A DNA stretch of 64,000 bases, taken from NCBI GenBank assembly GCA_933822405.4, contig CAKOGP040001112.1:285793-349792 (forward strand), written 5' to 3'. Within the stretch, counting starts at the first letter, position 1. Each line of letters opens with the position of its first letter. This document shows positions 63,708-64,000 of the stretch, in pieces. The notes under the pieces are model-generated. The model ran no database searches, was not told the origin of the DNA, and worked only from the letters and a program-made list of their open reading frames with translations. The DNA is from Cylindrotheca closterium. Lineage: Eukaryota > Bacillariophyta > Bacillariophyceae > Bacillariales > Bacillariaceae. The translations under genes were made by a program, and so were the position numbers.

Positions 63708-64000
63708 ATGGGGCGACATTACGGCAAGACGAAGTGGATACTAAAATGGTATTCTCATAGGTCGTCAATTGCTCGTCGTTTTCAATGGTACAATTTTGAG
63801 AAGCTATACGTTTTGATCTTTTTTCTCACATGGATTTTGTTTGTTGGTCGAAGATATATAGGAAAACAAAGGCATAAGGTAGTCAATAGTGCAGCTCGAA
63901 TGAGTTGGACAATGATAGTGAACTGGACCCTCCTTCATCCATCTGCCTACCATGGGACGAGGAAACTTGCATTCGATATCCTAGTCATATATATTGTGTG
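63708..64000 (+). CDS. Partial membrane protein running off the window end
   Basis: From ATG 63708 (MGRHYGKTKWILKWYSHRSS) the frame stays open for 97 codons to the window end. A hydrophobic segment (LYVLIFFLTWILFVG, residues about 33-47) follows a basic, Trp-rich start, and a second apolar part begins at the end (LAFDILVIYIV). It could be a membrane protein with a cytosolic basic N-terminus. I do not recognise the family, and the rest is needed to judge it. Confidence 0.45.
   Translation, partial: MGRHYGKTKWILKWYSHRSSIARRFQWYNFEKLYVLIFFLTWILFVGRRYIGKQRHKVVNSAARMSWTMIVNWTLLHPSAYHGTRKLAFDILVIYIV

Noticed and set aside
1..64000. tRNA genes, rRNA, CRISPR arrays and transposon ORFs
   Set aside because: Scanned by eye for box B-like words, repeat arrays and transposase/reverse transcriptase motifs; none convincing. 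A tRNAscan or repeat search could still find a missed tRNA or an old non-coding element.

Overview
The window looks like nuclear DNA of a diatom, most likely a pennate one. I infer this from short GT-AG introns (about 56-220 nt) in compact genes, several N-termini with a signal peptide followed by an ASAFAP-like motif (the diatom plastid-targeting signature, clearest at 32171 on the minus strand), a front-end fatty acid desaturase very close to the Phaeodactylum delta-6 enzyme, and a tandem family carrying a CWYSSxEY / SRGLE / LDEQDRQ signature that I associate with large diatom-specific families. Start codons were set to ATG and exon joins were made by hand from splice sites, reading phase and protein family continuity.

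Layout. 1-6061: four tandem copies of the unknown SRGLE family, then a convergent secreted kinase-like gene whose 3' tail has been copied twice into the array. 6380-10400: a truncated copy of the 5' end of a RAD51-like gene, a C1GALT-like glycosyltransferase, then the intact RAD51-like gene. 10702-21426: a small CaaX-box protein, an HI0933-type flavoprotein, a two-exon FTO dioxygenase fused to an ASCH domain, a DUF676 lipase-like protein, mitochondrial ribosome recycling factor and an EXD3/MUT-7-like exonuclease. 21571-34380: two inverted paralogues with two SET domains and a signal peptide flank a delta-6 desaturase, a GGCT-like protein, a thioredoxin-like protein, a plastid S1 RNA-binding protein, a two-span membrane protein and a plastid PDZ protein. 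34599-45317: nitronate monooxygenase, a GSIII-like protein lacking many active-site residues, a TroA-like surface binding protein, an FkbM methyltransferase, a cGMP-dependent-type kinase and TIM22. 45774-64000: cytosolic HSP70 with a 7-nt first coding exon, DBP4/DDX10 helicase, a LON-domain plastid protein, a PAS-LRR-receiver protein, an FSH1 hydrolase, a CUE-domain protein, an unknown mitochondrial protein, panB, eIF5A, DPH3 and a partial membrane protein running off the end.

Genes are not organised in operons, but several head-to-head pairs share short promoters: eIF5A/DPH3 (both tied to modified translation factors), TIM22/HSP70, thioredoxin-like/S1 (both apparently plastid) and FTO-ASCH/DUF676. 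The most notable single object is the FTO-ASCH fusion: a complete m6A-demethylase-type enzyme, including the FTO-specific C-terminal helical domain, continued by a PUA-fold RNA-binding type domain. Other points of interest are the apparently catalytically dead GSIII, the PAS-LRR-receiver architecture, and duplication and gene conversion in the tandem array. I saw no transposon ORFs, rRNA, CRISPR arrays or convincing tRNAs.
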